From Draconibacterium sediminis (GTDB lineage: Bacteria > Bacteroidota > Bacteroidia > Bacteroidales > Prolixibacteraceae): 64,000 nt of DNA. The DNA lies in the NCBI RefSeq assembly GCF_000949475.1, contig NZ_JRHC01000001.1:1860001-1924000 (forward strand). Reading direction: 5' to 3'. Positions 47,552 through 56,270 of the stretch are shown here, in pieces (the stretch's first letter is position 1; every line of letters begins with the position of its first letter). A program made the position numbers and the translations under genes. The notes beneath the pieces are model-generated. The model saw nothing but the letters and a program-made list of their open reading frames with translations, was not told the DNA's origin and searched no databases.

Positions 47552-49189
47552 ATGAAAAAAATAAATTATATATATTTAATAATCCTACTGCCATTATTGT
47601 TCAGCTGCGAGCTGGAGCAACTACCCAGTGATTCTGTTTCTTCTATTCAGGCGTTTAGTTCTGTAAAGGGAATTGAGCAGGCTACGGTTGGCCAATACGA
47701 TACTTTCAAAAAAAATATAGTAATACGTGGGAAAAGAAGTTGGCAGTATAATATGCCAAGAGTTATCGATATGGTTAACCTTCAGGGGGATGATATTTAT
47801 ATCACAAACTCCTACAATGATTTAACCAGTTTTAATCAGTACAATCCCGAATCAAGATTACTTGATGGAGGTTTCAATCTGGCTAATTGGGCAGCGCATT
47901 ATAAAAATATTGCCGTTTGTAATAAAATCATTTCGGATGTTGATGGAACGGATGCTGAACTAAAAGCCTTGGTTGGTGAGAATTATTATCTAAGAGCACT
48001 TTGGTATTTGTCACTTACACGTACTTACGGACGACCATATACACACGGAACAGATTACTTGTCCGTTCCGCTTAGGTTAGATCCTGATGCTGATGTACAG
48101 GAAAGAGCGACAGTAGGAGAAGTTTATGCCCAAATTATTTCTGATTTGGAAATGGCAGCCGAATTATTACCAGAGGTAACCATGCGAACCCGACCTTCAA
48201 AGGAAGCTGCATGGGCACTTTTATCTCGGGTTTATACCTGGATGACGGATCCTACCGATGCATCAACAGTAAATTACGCTGATTTGGCAATTTCTTATGC
48301 AGATAAAGTGATAAACTCGGGGAAATTCCCACTTACTTCAACCTCCTCCTATTTTGGATCGTCAGAAATTCGTCCTAAAAATATGCCGGTTGGAACGCCA
48401 GTTAATCATTATTTCTCTAGAGCTAAAGAGGAGAGCGAAACAGTTTTTGCCTTAGGTGTTCTTGCATCTGATGCAGGGATTATTGCACGTGGAAAAATGT
48501 TTATGCAAACATATGAAGGATTAGGCTTCGGACAGTACTGTGCATCAGAGTATTATCGTGATATTTTGGCTTCGGATAATAACGATCTTAGAACAAATTT
48601 TGTGGAACCCCGATATCAATTAGATGAAAACGGAAATGTAAAAGTTGATGAGAATGGTAATGATATGATATTTAATCATAAAGGTTACGTACAGTATAAC
48701 ATTAATAAATTCTCATATATGGGAGGAGATCCATTTTTGGCTGATATCGTTTATCAACGTTCTGCAGAGGTTTATTTAAACAGGGCTGAAGCATATGCAA
48801 AAAAAGGATTATTTGGAGATGGCTCAGCGATTCAAAAAGCATTGGATGATGTAAATACTATTCGAACGAGAGCACATGCAGCTACCTATAATTCAATTTC
48901 TGATTACAGCGCAGTGTATCCATCGAATCCAGGGAATCCGGTTGCTGATGGAGAAACACCAAATGGCGCAGACATATTGGATGTTGTTCTCACGGAACGT
49001 TTTCTTGAACTAGCCTGGGAGTTTAATCGTTCCGTTGATGTATTCAGAAACAAAAGAAACATGTATCGTAATTACTTAGGTCCACATCTTATTAAAGGAA
49101 TTGTAAATTGGGATAATAACAGAATTATTGCTCCTATTCCATTGGATGAAATGAACGCAAATCCATTGTTAGAGCAAAATCCAAACTAG
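47552..49189 (+). CDS. SusD-like surface glycan-binding lipoprotein
   Basis: 545 residues, 96 bases after its SusC; this AT-rich gap holds an imperfect hairpin that might tune expression. Lipobox LFSC with Cys19, followed by Glu-Leu-Glu. RALWYLSLTRTYG, SAEVYLNRAEAYAK and the C-terminal VVLTERFLELAWEFNRSVDV segment fit the RagB/SusD fold, though the usual FEGHRWWDLRR form is modified. The transcript ends at the terminator at 49214. Confidence 0.92.
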   Translation: MKKINYIYLIILLPLLFSCELEQLPSDSVSSIQAFSSVKGIEQATVGQYDTFKKNIVIRGKRSWQYNMPRVIDMVNLQGDDIYITNSYNDLTSFNQYNPESRLLDGGFNLANWAAHYKNIAVCNKIISDVDGTDAELKALVGENYYLRALWYLSLTRTYGRPYTHGTDYLSVPLRLDPDADVQERATVGEVYAQIISDLEMAAELLPEVTMRTRPSKEAAWALLSRVYTWMTDPTDASTVNYADLAISYADKVINSGKFPLTSTSSYFGSSEIRPKNMPVGTPVNHYFSRAKEESETVFALGVLASDAGIIARGKMFMQTYEGLGFGQYCASEYYRDILASDNNDLRTNFVEPRYQLDENGNVKVDENGNDMIFNHKGYVQYNINKFSYMGGDPFLADIVYQRSAEVYLNRAEAYAKKGLFGDGSAIQKALDDVNTIRTRAHAATYNSISDYSAVYPSNPGNPVADGETPNGADILDVVLTERFLELAWEFNRSVDVFRNKRNMYRNYLGPHLIKGIVNWDNNRIIAPIPLDEMNANPLLEQNPN

Positions 49190-49213
49190 AAATAGTCATT
49201 TATAAAGACAGGG

Positions 49214-49251
49214 AGGCCATTTCAAAACAAGTTTTTGAGATGGCCTTCTTT
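49214..49251 (+). terminator. Intrinsic terminator, end of unit F
   Basis: A 14-base left arm (49214-49227) pairs with 49233-49246 with one G-T wobble, closed by a short loop, and is followed by TCTTT. It separates the SusC/SusD pair from the enzyme unit that follows. Confidence 0.8.
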
Positions 49252-49278
49252 GTATATCTATTGCATTTTTCATAGCCA

Positions 49279-49286
49279 TAAATTTG
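49279..49286 (+). promoter_or_regulatory. Possible -7 box for unit G
   Basis: TAAATTTG fits TAnnTTTG and lies 93 bases before the ATG at 49378. No TGTACA lies 36 bases upstream, so this unit may be controlled in another way from units A, B, E and F. Confidence 0.35.
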
Positions 49287-49377
49287 TACTGCAAATCAAT
49301 AATCTTGGACAATTGAGCAATTCGGTTTCATCTAAATCCTCTTATTTTGATTGTTATTAAATCAATAATAAACCACA

Positions 49378-51012
49378 ATGAAGTTAATTTCGATTGTATT
49401 GGTCTTGCTGTTGCTAGGAACTCAACTTTGGGCCGAAAATCCTATTCTCGAAGTATATTCAGCTCCCGGTGGCATAAAAAAGTCACAAAATTTTTCGGTT
49501 GATGTAAGTCAAAATGGAACCTCAAAAAGCTCTTTTGTATATTACAGTTCTCCGCTTGACAATGATGCTGATAATGCAAAGGCCATCCAAAGTCAGGTTA
49601 TAAGAGGAATTAATTCGAACCCTGTTCTTCGGGATTTTTATTTTGGAGGAAAGGAAAAACGGATGGATACCCAGCAGTCATGTTCATATACCTGCTTTTC
49701 CTTTTCAGGAGAAGTACAGGTAAAAGTTACTGGAAAAGAATCAATCAATTCATTTAAAATACTTCCTTCTTCCGCCGGAATTGAGGGCAAAATTGAAGGA
49801 AATACACTCTTTTTTTCGCTCGAAAATCCACAAAAGCTGGGCATCGTTTTAAATAACGATTACCTGAATCCCCTGTTTTTATTTGCGGATGCTCCCGAAC
49901 AAGGTGTCCCTGATAAAAATGCTATTGGAACTTTAATAATAAAAGAAGGAGACAATTGTGATGACTTAACAGAAAAAGTAAAAAAAGCTTCAGTAGTATG
50001 GTTTGAACCCGGGGTACATCATATAGGTGTAGCTTTTCAGATTTACGAAAACCAGACCATTTATCTGGAAGGAGGTTCGTATTTATTGGGTACGATCCAT
50101 GGGTATATGGCGCCCAATGTTACCATCAGAGGGCGCGGAATCCTGGCTGGTGATGCAATTTCGAGAAAGGCGGTTTTAGCTTTGAAACGTGAAACAGGTT
50201 TTTCCAAACGTATTGTAGAACGAATGCGTTATCATGCAATAAATATGCTCAGCACCCAGAATGATTCCAGTTGGAATGCATTTGCCAATTATCCCGGAAG
50301 TGGCTGCGATAATTTAACAATCGAGGGAATTACCATTGCAAGTCCGCGTCAGTTTTTCATTCGGGCAACTGGTGTACCAATGACAATATATAATGTGAAA
50401 ATGGTTGGCTCGTGGCCTTACAATACAGATGGCTTTTCTGGAATAGGACAAGCTAATACTACCGTTTTCGATTGTTTCTTTCACTGCAATGATGATGCGA
50501 TCTATGTAACACCAAATAATTGCCACGTTCACCATTGTAATTTCTGGCAGGGAAACAATGGTTGCGTATTTCAGTTTGCCTGGGGAAGTGCACCTAAAAC
50601 ACAGGGTGGAGGATTTATCCATGATTGCAACATTTTGCATGTAGGCCATGTGGAAGAGGCAAATAACCGAATGGTTTTTGGCTCTCGAAAAAAGGGACCC
50701 GGCGATATTGAAAACATTCATTTCAAAAATATAAATATTGAAGGTCCGGTGTGGAGCTTAATTCGCCTTGAAACAAACGGTGGTGGCGATTTAGGGTCAT
50801 TCCGTAACATCACTTTTGAGAATATTAATGTTACGGGGCCGGTGTTGCATAAAAGCACTGTTATTTCAAGTAAAGGCAAAAGCAATGATGAGGCTTCTAC
50901 TTCCTGGATTGAGAATATTACGCTGAAAAACATAAAAATAAACAACCAGAATATTACCTCTGACGATTTTATTATTGGTGATTTTCAGGTTAAAAATATT
51001 TTATTCAAATAA
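49378..51012 (+). CDS. Right-handed beta-helix glycoside hydrolase-like protein, exported
   Basis: 544 residues; signal peptide ends at LWAE. An N-terminal beta-sandwich (about 20-180) is followed by a parallel beta-helix (about 195-540): TIYLEGGSYLLGTI, VTIRGRGILAGD, NTDGFSGIG, HCNDDAIYV and NCHVHHCNFWQ. The order and the NTDG and NDDA motifs recall GH49 and GH28 enzymes. Unlike the beta-helix protein at 22439 it lacks a T9SS tail and is likely periplasmic. Cysteine and histidine are unusually frequent around residues 365-420. Specific activity unknown. Confidence 0.72.
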   Translation: MKLISIVLVLLLLGTQLWAENPILEVYSAPGGIKKSQNFSVDVSQNGTSKSSFVYYSSPLDNDADNAKAIQSQVIRGINSNPVLRDFYFGGKEKRMDTQQSCSYTCFSFSGEVQVKVTGKESINSFKILPSSAGIEGKIEGNTLFFSLENPQKLGIVLNNDYLNPLFLFADAPEQGVPDKNAIGTLIIKEGDNCDDLTEKVKKASVVWFEPGVHHIGVAFQIYENQTIYLEGGSYLLGTIHGYMAPNVTIRGRGILAGDAISRKAVLALKRETGFSKRIVERMRYHAINMLSTQNDSSWNAFANYPGSGCDNLTIEGITIASPRQFFIRATGVPMTIYNVKMVGSWPYNTDGFSGIGQANTTVFDCFFHCNDDAIYVTPNNCHVHHCNFWQGNNGCVFQFAWGSAPKTQGGGFIHDCNILHVGHVEEANNRMVFGSRKKGPGDIENIHFKNINIEGPVWSLIRLETNGGGDLGSFRNITFENINVTGPVLHKSTVISSKGKSNDEASTSWIENITLKNIKINNQNITSDDFIIGDFQVKNILFK

Positions 51013-51045
51013 TTGTTTATAAAGCCACTCGCAAAAATATATTAT

Positions 51046-52461
51046 ATGAAACTTAATGCAATTTGGGTTATCCTTAGTTTTATCTGTTTAGGTGCAATGT
51101 CTTGCAAAAAAACGGATGATGGATTAGTAAAGCCAAATGTAATTATAATCTTCACTGATGATCAGGGATACCAGGACTTAGGATGTTTTGGCTCTCCAAA
51201 TATTAGAACACCAAATTTGGATCAAATGGCAAATGAAGGCACACGTTTTACAAATTTTTATGTAACGGCTTCGGTTTGTTGTCCATCCCGTGCATCCATT
51301 TTAACCGGCAGATACTCGGCACGTAATGGTATTGGAGGTGTTTTACTTCCCGGAGCAAAAGGCATGCGTTCTTCAGAAATTACAATTGCCGAACTTTTAA
51401 AACAAGCTGGATATAAAACAGCGTGTTTTGGCAAATGGCATCTTGGCGATCAGGAGCAAAGTCTGCCAATGGCACAGGGTTTCGATGAATACTATGGATT
51501 GCCATACAGCAATGACATGCATCTGGGTCCTGCACAGGAGTTTTCTCCTGATGCTGTATTTACGAACGGTTATACACTTGAAAAGGCAAAAAAAGATATT
51601 GCTTTCAATGCTTCACATACACGGAAAGAGATAGAGGAAGAAGGATTGAGAAACCTGGTGCCATTACTCGAAGGTTCTAAAATTGTTGAATATCCTGCAG
51701 ATCAGGGTACGCTAACAAGAAGGTATTTTCAAAGAACTATAAATTTCATTGACAAAGCTGGTAAAGATCCTTTTTTTGTGTACTTGACTCCTAATATGCC
51801 ACACATACCTTTATTTGCATCAAACGACTTTGAAGGAACCAGTGAGCGTGGTTTATATGGCGATGTTGTTGATGAAATTGACTGGAATGTGGGTAAATTA
51901 ATGTCTTTTCTGAAAGAAAATGATTTAGATAAAAATACGATGGTGTTTTTTACTTCAGACAATGGACCATGGCTAGGATATGGCGATATGGCCGGGAGTG
52001 CGGATCCGCTTCGGGGAGGTAAGTTTACCAACTACGAGGGAGGAGTTAGAGTACCATGTGTAATGCGGTGGCCCGGAATATGGGAAGAAGGAAAAACAAG
52101 TGATGCGATAATTTCAACGCTTGATTTTCTGCCAACTATAGCTCATTATGCAGGAGTTGAAATTCCCCAAAATTTAATTGACGGAAAAGATATCTCGAGG
52201 CATTTGGAGAATACCGACATGGATTTATCCCAAGAGATTGTGTACTATACAAAAGGAACTGAGATTGTTGGAGTGCGAAAAGGAGAATGGAAATATTTGC
52301 CTCATAGCGGAGCTAGAAATATTACCGAAGATAGCGAACCAGAACTGTTTAATCTGAAAAACGATATTGAGGAGACAAGAAATGTATATGATGAGTATCC
52401 GGAGATTGTGGATACATTATCAGAACTTATATTGAATTATAACCAATCTGTTAGAAATTAA
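51046..52461 (+). CDS. S1-family sulfatase, lipoprotein
   Basis: 471 residues from ATG 51046; the in-frame TTG at 51013 lies directly after the previous stop and is rejected. Lipobox AMSC with Cys20. The formylglycine motif reads CCPSR, with Cys78 the residue to be modified and a second Cys in the variable position. Asp38-Asp39 in FTDDQGYQD and FTSDNGPWLGYG form the metal site. GIGGVLLPGAKGMRSSEITIAELL resembles cerebroside- or arylsulfatase-A-like S1 proteins that cap short oligosaccharides. Confidence 0.93.
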   Translation: MKLNAIWVILSFICLGAMSCKKTDDGLVKPNVIIIFTDDQGYQDLGCFGSPNIRTPNLDQMANEGTRFTNFYVTASVCCPSRASILTGRYSARNGIGGVLLPGAKGMRSSEITIAELLKQAGYKTACFGKWHLGDQEQSLPMAQGFDEYYGLPYSNDMHLGPAQEFSPDAVFTNGYTLEKAKKDIAFNASHTRKEIEEEGLRNLVPLLEGSKIVEYPADQGTLTRRYFQRTINFIDKAGKDPFFVYLTPNMPHIPLFASNDFEGTSERGLYGDVVDEIDWNVGKLMSFLKENDLDKNTMVFFTSDNGPWLGYGDMAGSADPLRGGKFTNYEGGVRVPCVMRWPGIWEEGKTSDAIISTLDFLPTIAHYAGVEIPQNLIDGKDISRHLENTDMDLSQEIVYYTKGTEIVGVRKGEWKYLPHSGARNITEDSEPELFNLKNDIEETRNVYDEYPEIVDTLSELILNYNQSVRN

Positions 52462-52468
52462 TTTGAAT

Positions 52469-53500
52469 ATGAGTAATTGGATAAGAATGATTGAGCAATT
52501 TGTATTTGCAGCATTAGTATTATTTGGGTTGGAAACTCAAGCCCAAAAACCAAAAGTGTGGATTTATACAGATATGACAGACAATACCCTGCCCGGAAAC
52601 AACCATATGGGAACAATAAACGATCCCGATGATATTTCGGCAATGGCAGGTTACCTGCTAATGGCGAATATGTTTGATACCAAAGGAATTGTGGTTGCCA
52701 GTACGCACAGAAAAGAACACAAAACAACGCCACATCAGGGCGAATGGGCAACCCGTTTTTGGGGTGAAGCCTATCAGAAAGATGTAAAAAACCTGAACAA
52801 AGTAATCGGCGGCTTTCCTGAAAAGGTTGATTTTGTGCAATCATGTATAAAAGAATCGGCAGAACGTTATAATCCCGACTATGAATATACATCGATAGCC
52901 AACTATGCAACTGTTAAATCTTTATTTGATTTGGCAGCTGATGAAGACGGAATTATTAATGTTTTGTGTTGGGGCTCGCTTACCGAACCAGCAATTTTAG
53001 TGAATCATTGCATCTCAACCGGTAGGCAGGATATCCTTAATAAACTTCGTTTTATCGCCCACTGGACCAATTCTCCCTGGCATCAGGGATCTCCGGAGCA
53101 CCCTGAAGATGTTGCCAACTGCCGGGAAGATGCCGATGCTTGTGCTTATTTGAAATTAGTGGCATTAAATGGTTATATAAAATATTACGAATGTGGTGCG
53201 ATTGGTCAGCATGGAATCGTTAGTGGAAGCCCCAAAGGCGAAGAATATTATAAGCAGTTTGCAGGAAGTGCGCTTGGGCAGAAGTTCATTCAGGGAAAAT
53301 TTGTACAAAATGCAGTAGATCATTCTGATTCTGCTACTTACTGGGTATTGCTTGAAAATTGGGGAGTACGACTGGCAGATTTAAAAAATAACGGAGCAAA
53401 CCCTCCGGAAGTAGAAAAAGCCAACGAAGAGAAGTTTAAGAATTGGTCGGAGCGGATTCATAAAGAATTGTTGAGAAGGATATTGGTTGCCGCAGGGTAA
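52469..53500 (+). CDS. DUF1593-like nucleoside-hydrolase-fold protein, exported
   Basis: 343 residues from ATG 52469 (TTG 52463 rejected). Signal peptide ends near TQAQ. WIYTDMTDNTLPG and INDPDDISAMAGYLLM correspond to the Asp-rich metal site of the nucleoside-hydrolase fold, and NVLCWGSLTEPAILV to the following strand. It lacks the PKD-like C-terminal domain of the relative at 30440. Reaction unknown; the neighbours suggest a glycan-derived substrate. Seven bases separate it from the sulfatase. Confidence 0.75.
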   Translation: MSNWIRMIEQFVFAALVLFGLETQAQKPKVWIYTDMTDNTLPGNNHMGTINDPDDISAMAGYLLMANMFDTKGIVVASTHRKEHKTTPHQGEWATRFWGEAYQKDVKNLNKVIGGFPEKVDFVQSCIKESAERYNPDYEYTSIANYATVKSLFDLAADEDGIINVLCWGSLTEPAILVNHCISTGRQDILNKLRFIAHWTNSPWHQGSPEHPEDVANCREDADACAYLKLVALNGYIKYYECGAIGQHGIVSGSPKGEEYYKQFAGSALGQKFIQGKFVQNAVDHSDSATYWVLLENWGVRLADLKNNGANPPEVEKANEEKFKNWSERIHKELLRRILVAAG

Positions 53501-53543
53501 TAGATCTTTGAAAAATCAGACATTAATTACATGCTTATCTAAC

Positions 53544-53747
53544 ATGGATAAATGTAGCCTCCCAATAATTATAGTTTGTGGCCTTGCATATGAATGTCCA
53601 AAAGGTAAAATTAGAGATAAGGAATGTCCACTGAGGGAGTTGGAATTTCTTTCTTTCTCTGAAAAGGTCCATTGGATTGATCAAATTGATTATGAACAGA
53701 TAAATGAAATTTTAGAACATCATAAAATTTGTTCAAGACAAAAGTAA
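53544..53747 (+). CDS. Small cysteine-rich protein of unknown function
   Basis: 67 residues from ATG 53544; an in-frame ATG at 53487 overlaps the end of the upstream gene. Cysteines at about 4, 12, 18 and 27, plus a C-terminal HHKIC, could bind a metal: VCGLAYECPKGK, RDKECPLRELE and EILEHHKICSR. The middle (FLSFSEKVHWIDQID) looks like an amphipathic helix. There is no signal peptide, so it would be cytoplasmic, unlike almost all its neighbours. I have an impression of similar short proteins in other Bacteroidota but cannot name a family. Its codon use and AT content do not stand out. Confidence 0.55.
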   Translation: MDKCSLPIIIVCGLAYECPKGKIRDKECPLRELEFLSFSEKVHWIDQIDYEQINEILEHHKICSRQK

Positions 53748-53922
53748 TAAGGCTTTTATGTGATTTAATACACAACTTTTATTTAATAGACGAATAGGTT
53801 TGCAAGGCATAAGAATATGAACCGGATCCAATCTGGTAATTAACGATAGGTGGAAGAAAATATGAGAAACAAAATAACATTAAGTGCTCCTTATTTTTTA
53901 GGATCACTAAAAACTGATCGAA
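53748..53922. other. Intergenic region with a possible promoter
   Basis: TAGGTTTG (53795-53802) matches the -7 consensus and lies 121 bases before the sulfatase start. TGTGAT stands 36 bases upstream of it, at 53759, with a GGC at 53751; this is at best a degenerate form of the shared element, since the GGC-TGT distance is 8 and not 11. No gene seen. Confidence 0.35.
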
Positions 53923-55488
53923 ATGATAAGGAATAACATTTTTATTTTAATCATCTGTTTTGTGCAGATTGGGTACAGTGGTTTTGCACAAAAAAAAGAA
54001 CAACCTAATATTATCTTCATTCTTGCGGACGACATGAGTTATCGGGATTTGAGTTGTTATGGGCAGGAACGTTACCAAACACCAAATATTGACGCGTTGG
54101 CTGTAGGCGGGGTAAGGTTTACCCAAGCTTATGCCGCTGCACCTGAATGCGCTCCTTCGCGTTGTAGTTTATTAACCGGTAAACATACGGGACACTCTTC
54201 TGTCAGAACCAACTCAAGCGCACGTGGTCAGGATAATTTAAGAGACAAGGATCTAACCATTGCGAAAGTACTCAAAGAAGCGGGTTACAATACCTCCTTT
54301 ACAGGCAAGTGGGGAGTTGGATTACCCGGGACTGAAGGTGTTCCCTATAAACAAGGTTTCGATCATGCTTTTGGCTTTTACGACCAAACCCGTGCACATA
54401 CATATATTCCATATTATTTGCGCGAAAACGATAAAATGATTGAATACCCCGAAAATCAGGGTTTTGACATGGCACGTCGTTATGATTACAAAGAAAATAA
54501 AGCCCAGAATACCTACGATGAAAATGGAAAACTTTATATTGAAGAATTAAAAGATCCCAAGGGATTTACATACTCGGAAAATGAAATTCAAAAAGCAGCA
54601 TTCAGTTTTTTAGATAAAAATTTACCTGAGAAAACTGGGAAACCATTTTTTCTCTATTATGCTACTCAGTTACCACATGGACCTGTTATTACAGACGACT
54701 TGGGAGAAATGAAAGATTACCCGGAAGTGAATCAGCTTTCGCGAGAATGGGGAGCGATGGTTATAAAACTGGATAATTTTGTAAGCGAACTCACTTCATA
54801 CTTAAAGGAGAAAGGTGAGTACGAAAACACCATTATCTTTTTTGCTTCTGATAACGGGTACTCGATGTGTGGATATACCGAGCGAGGCAATGCCCCGCAT
54901 TGGCCCAATGATCCGTGGTTACAAAACAAAGGCCCTTTTACCGGAGGAAAATTTTCAGTTTTGGAAGGTGGTTGCCGAATTCCTTTTTTTGTTAGCTGGC
55001 CTGCAAAATTTAATCCTGCAGTAATTAACGAACCTGTGTGGTTACCAGATTTTTTCCCAACTGCCTGTAAATTGGCAGGAATCAATGAAAAAGAATATGA
55101 ATTGGATGGAGTAAATCTTCTTCCTGCCCTGGAAGGAAACCTGAATGACTTTGAAGGGCATGATTTTATGTACTTTTCAAAGGGCCGTGAGCAAGCCGTA
55201 CGTATGGGGCCATGGAAGGCCTACCGTGAAAATCCTGACAGTAAAACCGAATTATACCTTGTCGAAGAAGATACTTATACCCAACGAAATCTGGCTGCAC
55301 TTTATCCCGAAAAAGTAAAAGAAGCCGAAGAGATAATGAAGCAGGAACATCAGCCCAGCGAGTGGTACTGGAATCCATGGGAAACGCGAGAAGAATACCA
55401 GGCTAAACAAAAACGTGCTGAAGATACCGGCAATAAGCTTCCTGCATTCCGGCCAAATGGAATGGAGAGTTTGCCTTGGGAAAAATAG
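53923..55488 (+). CDS. S1-family sulfatase, exported
   Basis: 521 residues; signal peptide ends at GFAQ. Formylglycine motif CAPSR at Cys76, Asp36-Asp37 in LADDMSYRD, and FASDNGYSMCG. TGKHTGHSSVRTN and the KQGFDHAFGFYDQTRAHTY segment place it near the sulfatases at 4605 and 33812. The C-terminus is long and carries a WYWNPWETREEYQAK segment that those two lack. It leads a run with a DUF1080 and a beta-helix protein. Confidence 0.93.
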   Translation: MIRNNIFILIICFVQIGYSGFAQKKEQPNIIFILADDMSYRDLSCYGQERYQTPNIDALAVGGVRFTQAYAAAPECAPSRCSLLTGKHTGHSSVRTNSSARGQDNLRDKDLTIAKVLKEAGYNTSFTGKWGVGLPGTEGVPYKQGFDHAFGFYDQTRAHTYIPYYLRENDKMIEYPENQGFDMARRYDYKENKAQNTYDENGKLYIEELKDPKGFTYSENEIQKAAFSFLDKNLPEKTGKPFFLYYATQLPHGPVITDDLGEMKDYPEVNQLSREWGAMVIKLDNFVSELTSYLKEKGEYENTIIFFASDNGYSMCGYTERGNAPHWPNDPWLQNKGPFTGGKFSVLEGGCRIPFFVSWPAKFNPAVINEPVWLPDFFPTACKLAGINEKEYELDGVNLLPALEGNLNDFEGHDFMYFSKGREQAVRMGPWKAYRENPDSKTELYLVEEDTYTQRNLAALYPEKVKEAEEIMKQEHQPSEWYWNPWETREEYQAKQKRAEDTGNKLPAFRPNGMESLPWEK

Positions 55489-55513
55489 TTTTCGAATTAA
55501 TTTATAAATACTA

Positions 55514-56269
55514 ATGCGCACACATTTAATAATATTGTTCGTTCATCTACTCCTGTTTAACACCCTAAAAGGACAAAATATAAATACAGAAGGATCAGTG
55601 AATTTATTTAACGGCGAAAACCTTGATAACTGGGACATTTTAATAGATGACAAGGGAACAGACAAAAATCTTTTTACGGTTGAAAACGGGATGATACATG
55701 TGTATGCACAGCAAGCTGATCAATCCCTGCAGTCGTTTGGAGGTATTGTAAGCAAAGAAGAATATGGCAGTTATATACTAACCCTGGAGTATAAATGGGG
55801 CGAAAAGAAGTTTCAGCCCCGCCACGAATTTGTAAGGGATGCCGGAATAATTTTTCATATGCATGGAGATGATGTTATATGGCCCAACGGGGTTGAGTGC
55901 CAGATACAGGAAGGCGACACCGGTGATTTGTGGGCCATTGGTACACGTGTATTATCTACAGTACAAAATGTAATTCGGAATTATAGTGAAAAAGGCGATA
56001 CAATAACCCGTGGAAACCAGGAACATCGTTTTCAGCGTTTTCATCGGGCTTATTGTTGGGAAAATCCTGGATGGAATACCGTAAAACTCATAGTGAAAGG
56101 CAATGAGGCCATTTACGAGGTGAATGGAAAAATTGTAAATAGAGCCTTTGATATGAAATATTGGAACGAAAATCTGAATGAATGGAAAGCCTTGACAAAA
56201 GGACGAATACTATTACAGGCTGAAGGTGCCGAGATTTTTTACAGAAATATTACCATTGAAATATTATAA
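55514..56269 (+). CDS. DUF1080 domain protein, exported
   Basis: 251 residues; signal peptide ends at KGQN. Single DUF1080 domain: NLFNGENLDNWDIL, the SYILTLEYKWGEK strand, WPNGVECQIQEGDTGD, and EIFYRNITIEIL at the C-terminus. It has no lipobox, unlike the relative at 31977. Start 25 bases after the sulfatase; only one base separates it from the next gene. Confidence 0.87.
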   Translation: MRTHLIILFVHLLLFNTLKGQNINTEGSVNLFNGENLDNWDILIDDKGTDKNLFTVENGMIHVYAQQADQSLQSFGGIVSKEEYGSYILTLEYKWGEKKFQPRHEFVRDAGIIFHMHGDDVIWPNGVECQIQEGDTGDLWAIGTRVLSTVQNVIRNYSEKGDTITRGNQEHRFQRFHRAYCWENPGWNTVKLIVKGNEAIYEVNGKIVNRAFDMKYWNENLNEWKALTKGRILLQAEGAEIFYRNITIEIL

Positions 56270-56270
56270 T

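Noticed and set aside
51013-51045. TTG start extending the sulfatase upstream
   Set aside because: The added residues break the lipoprotein signal; ATG 51046 fits. The same reasoning applies to TTG 19420, 33779 and 52463 and GTG 56226.
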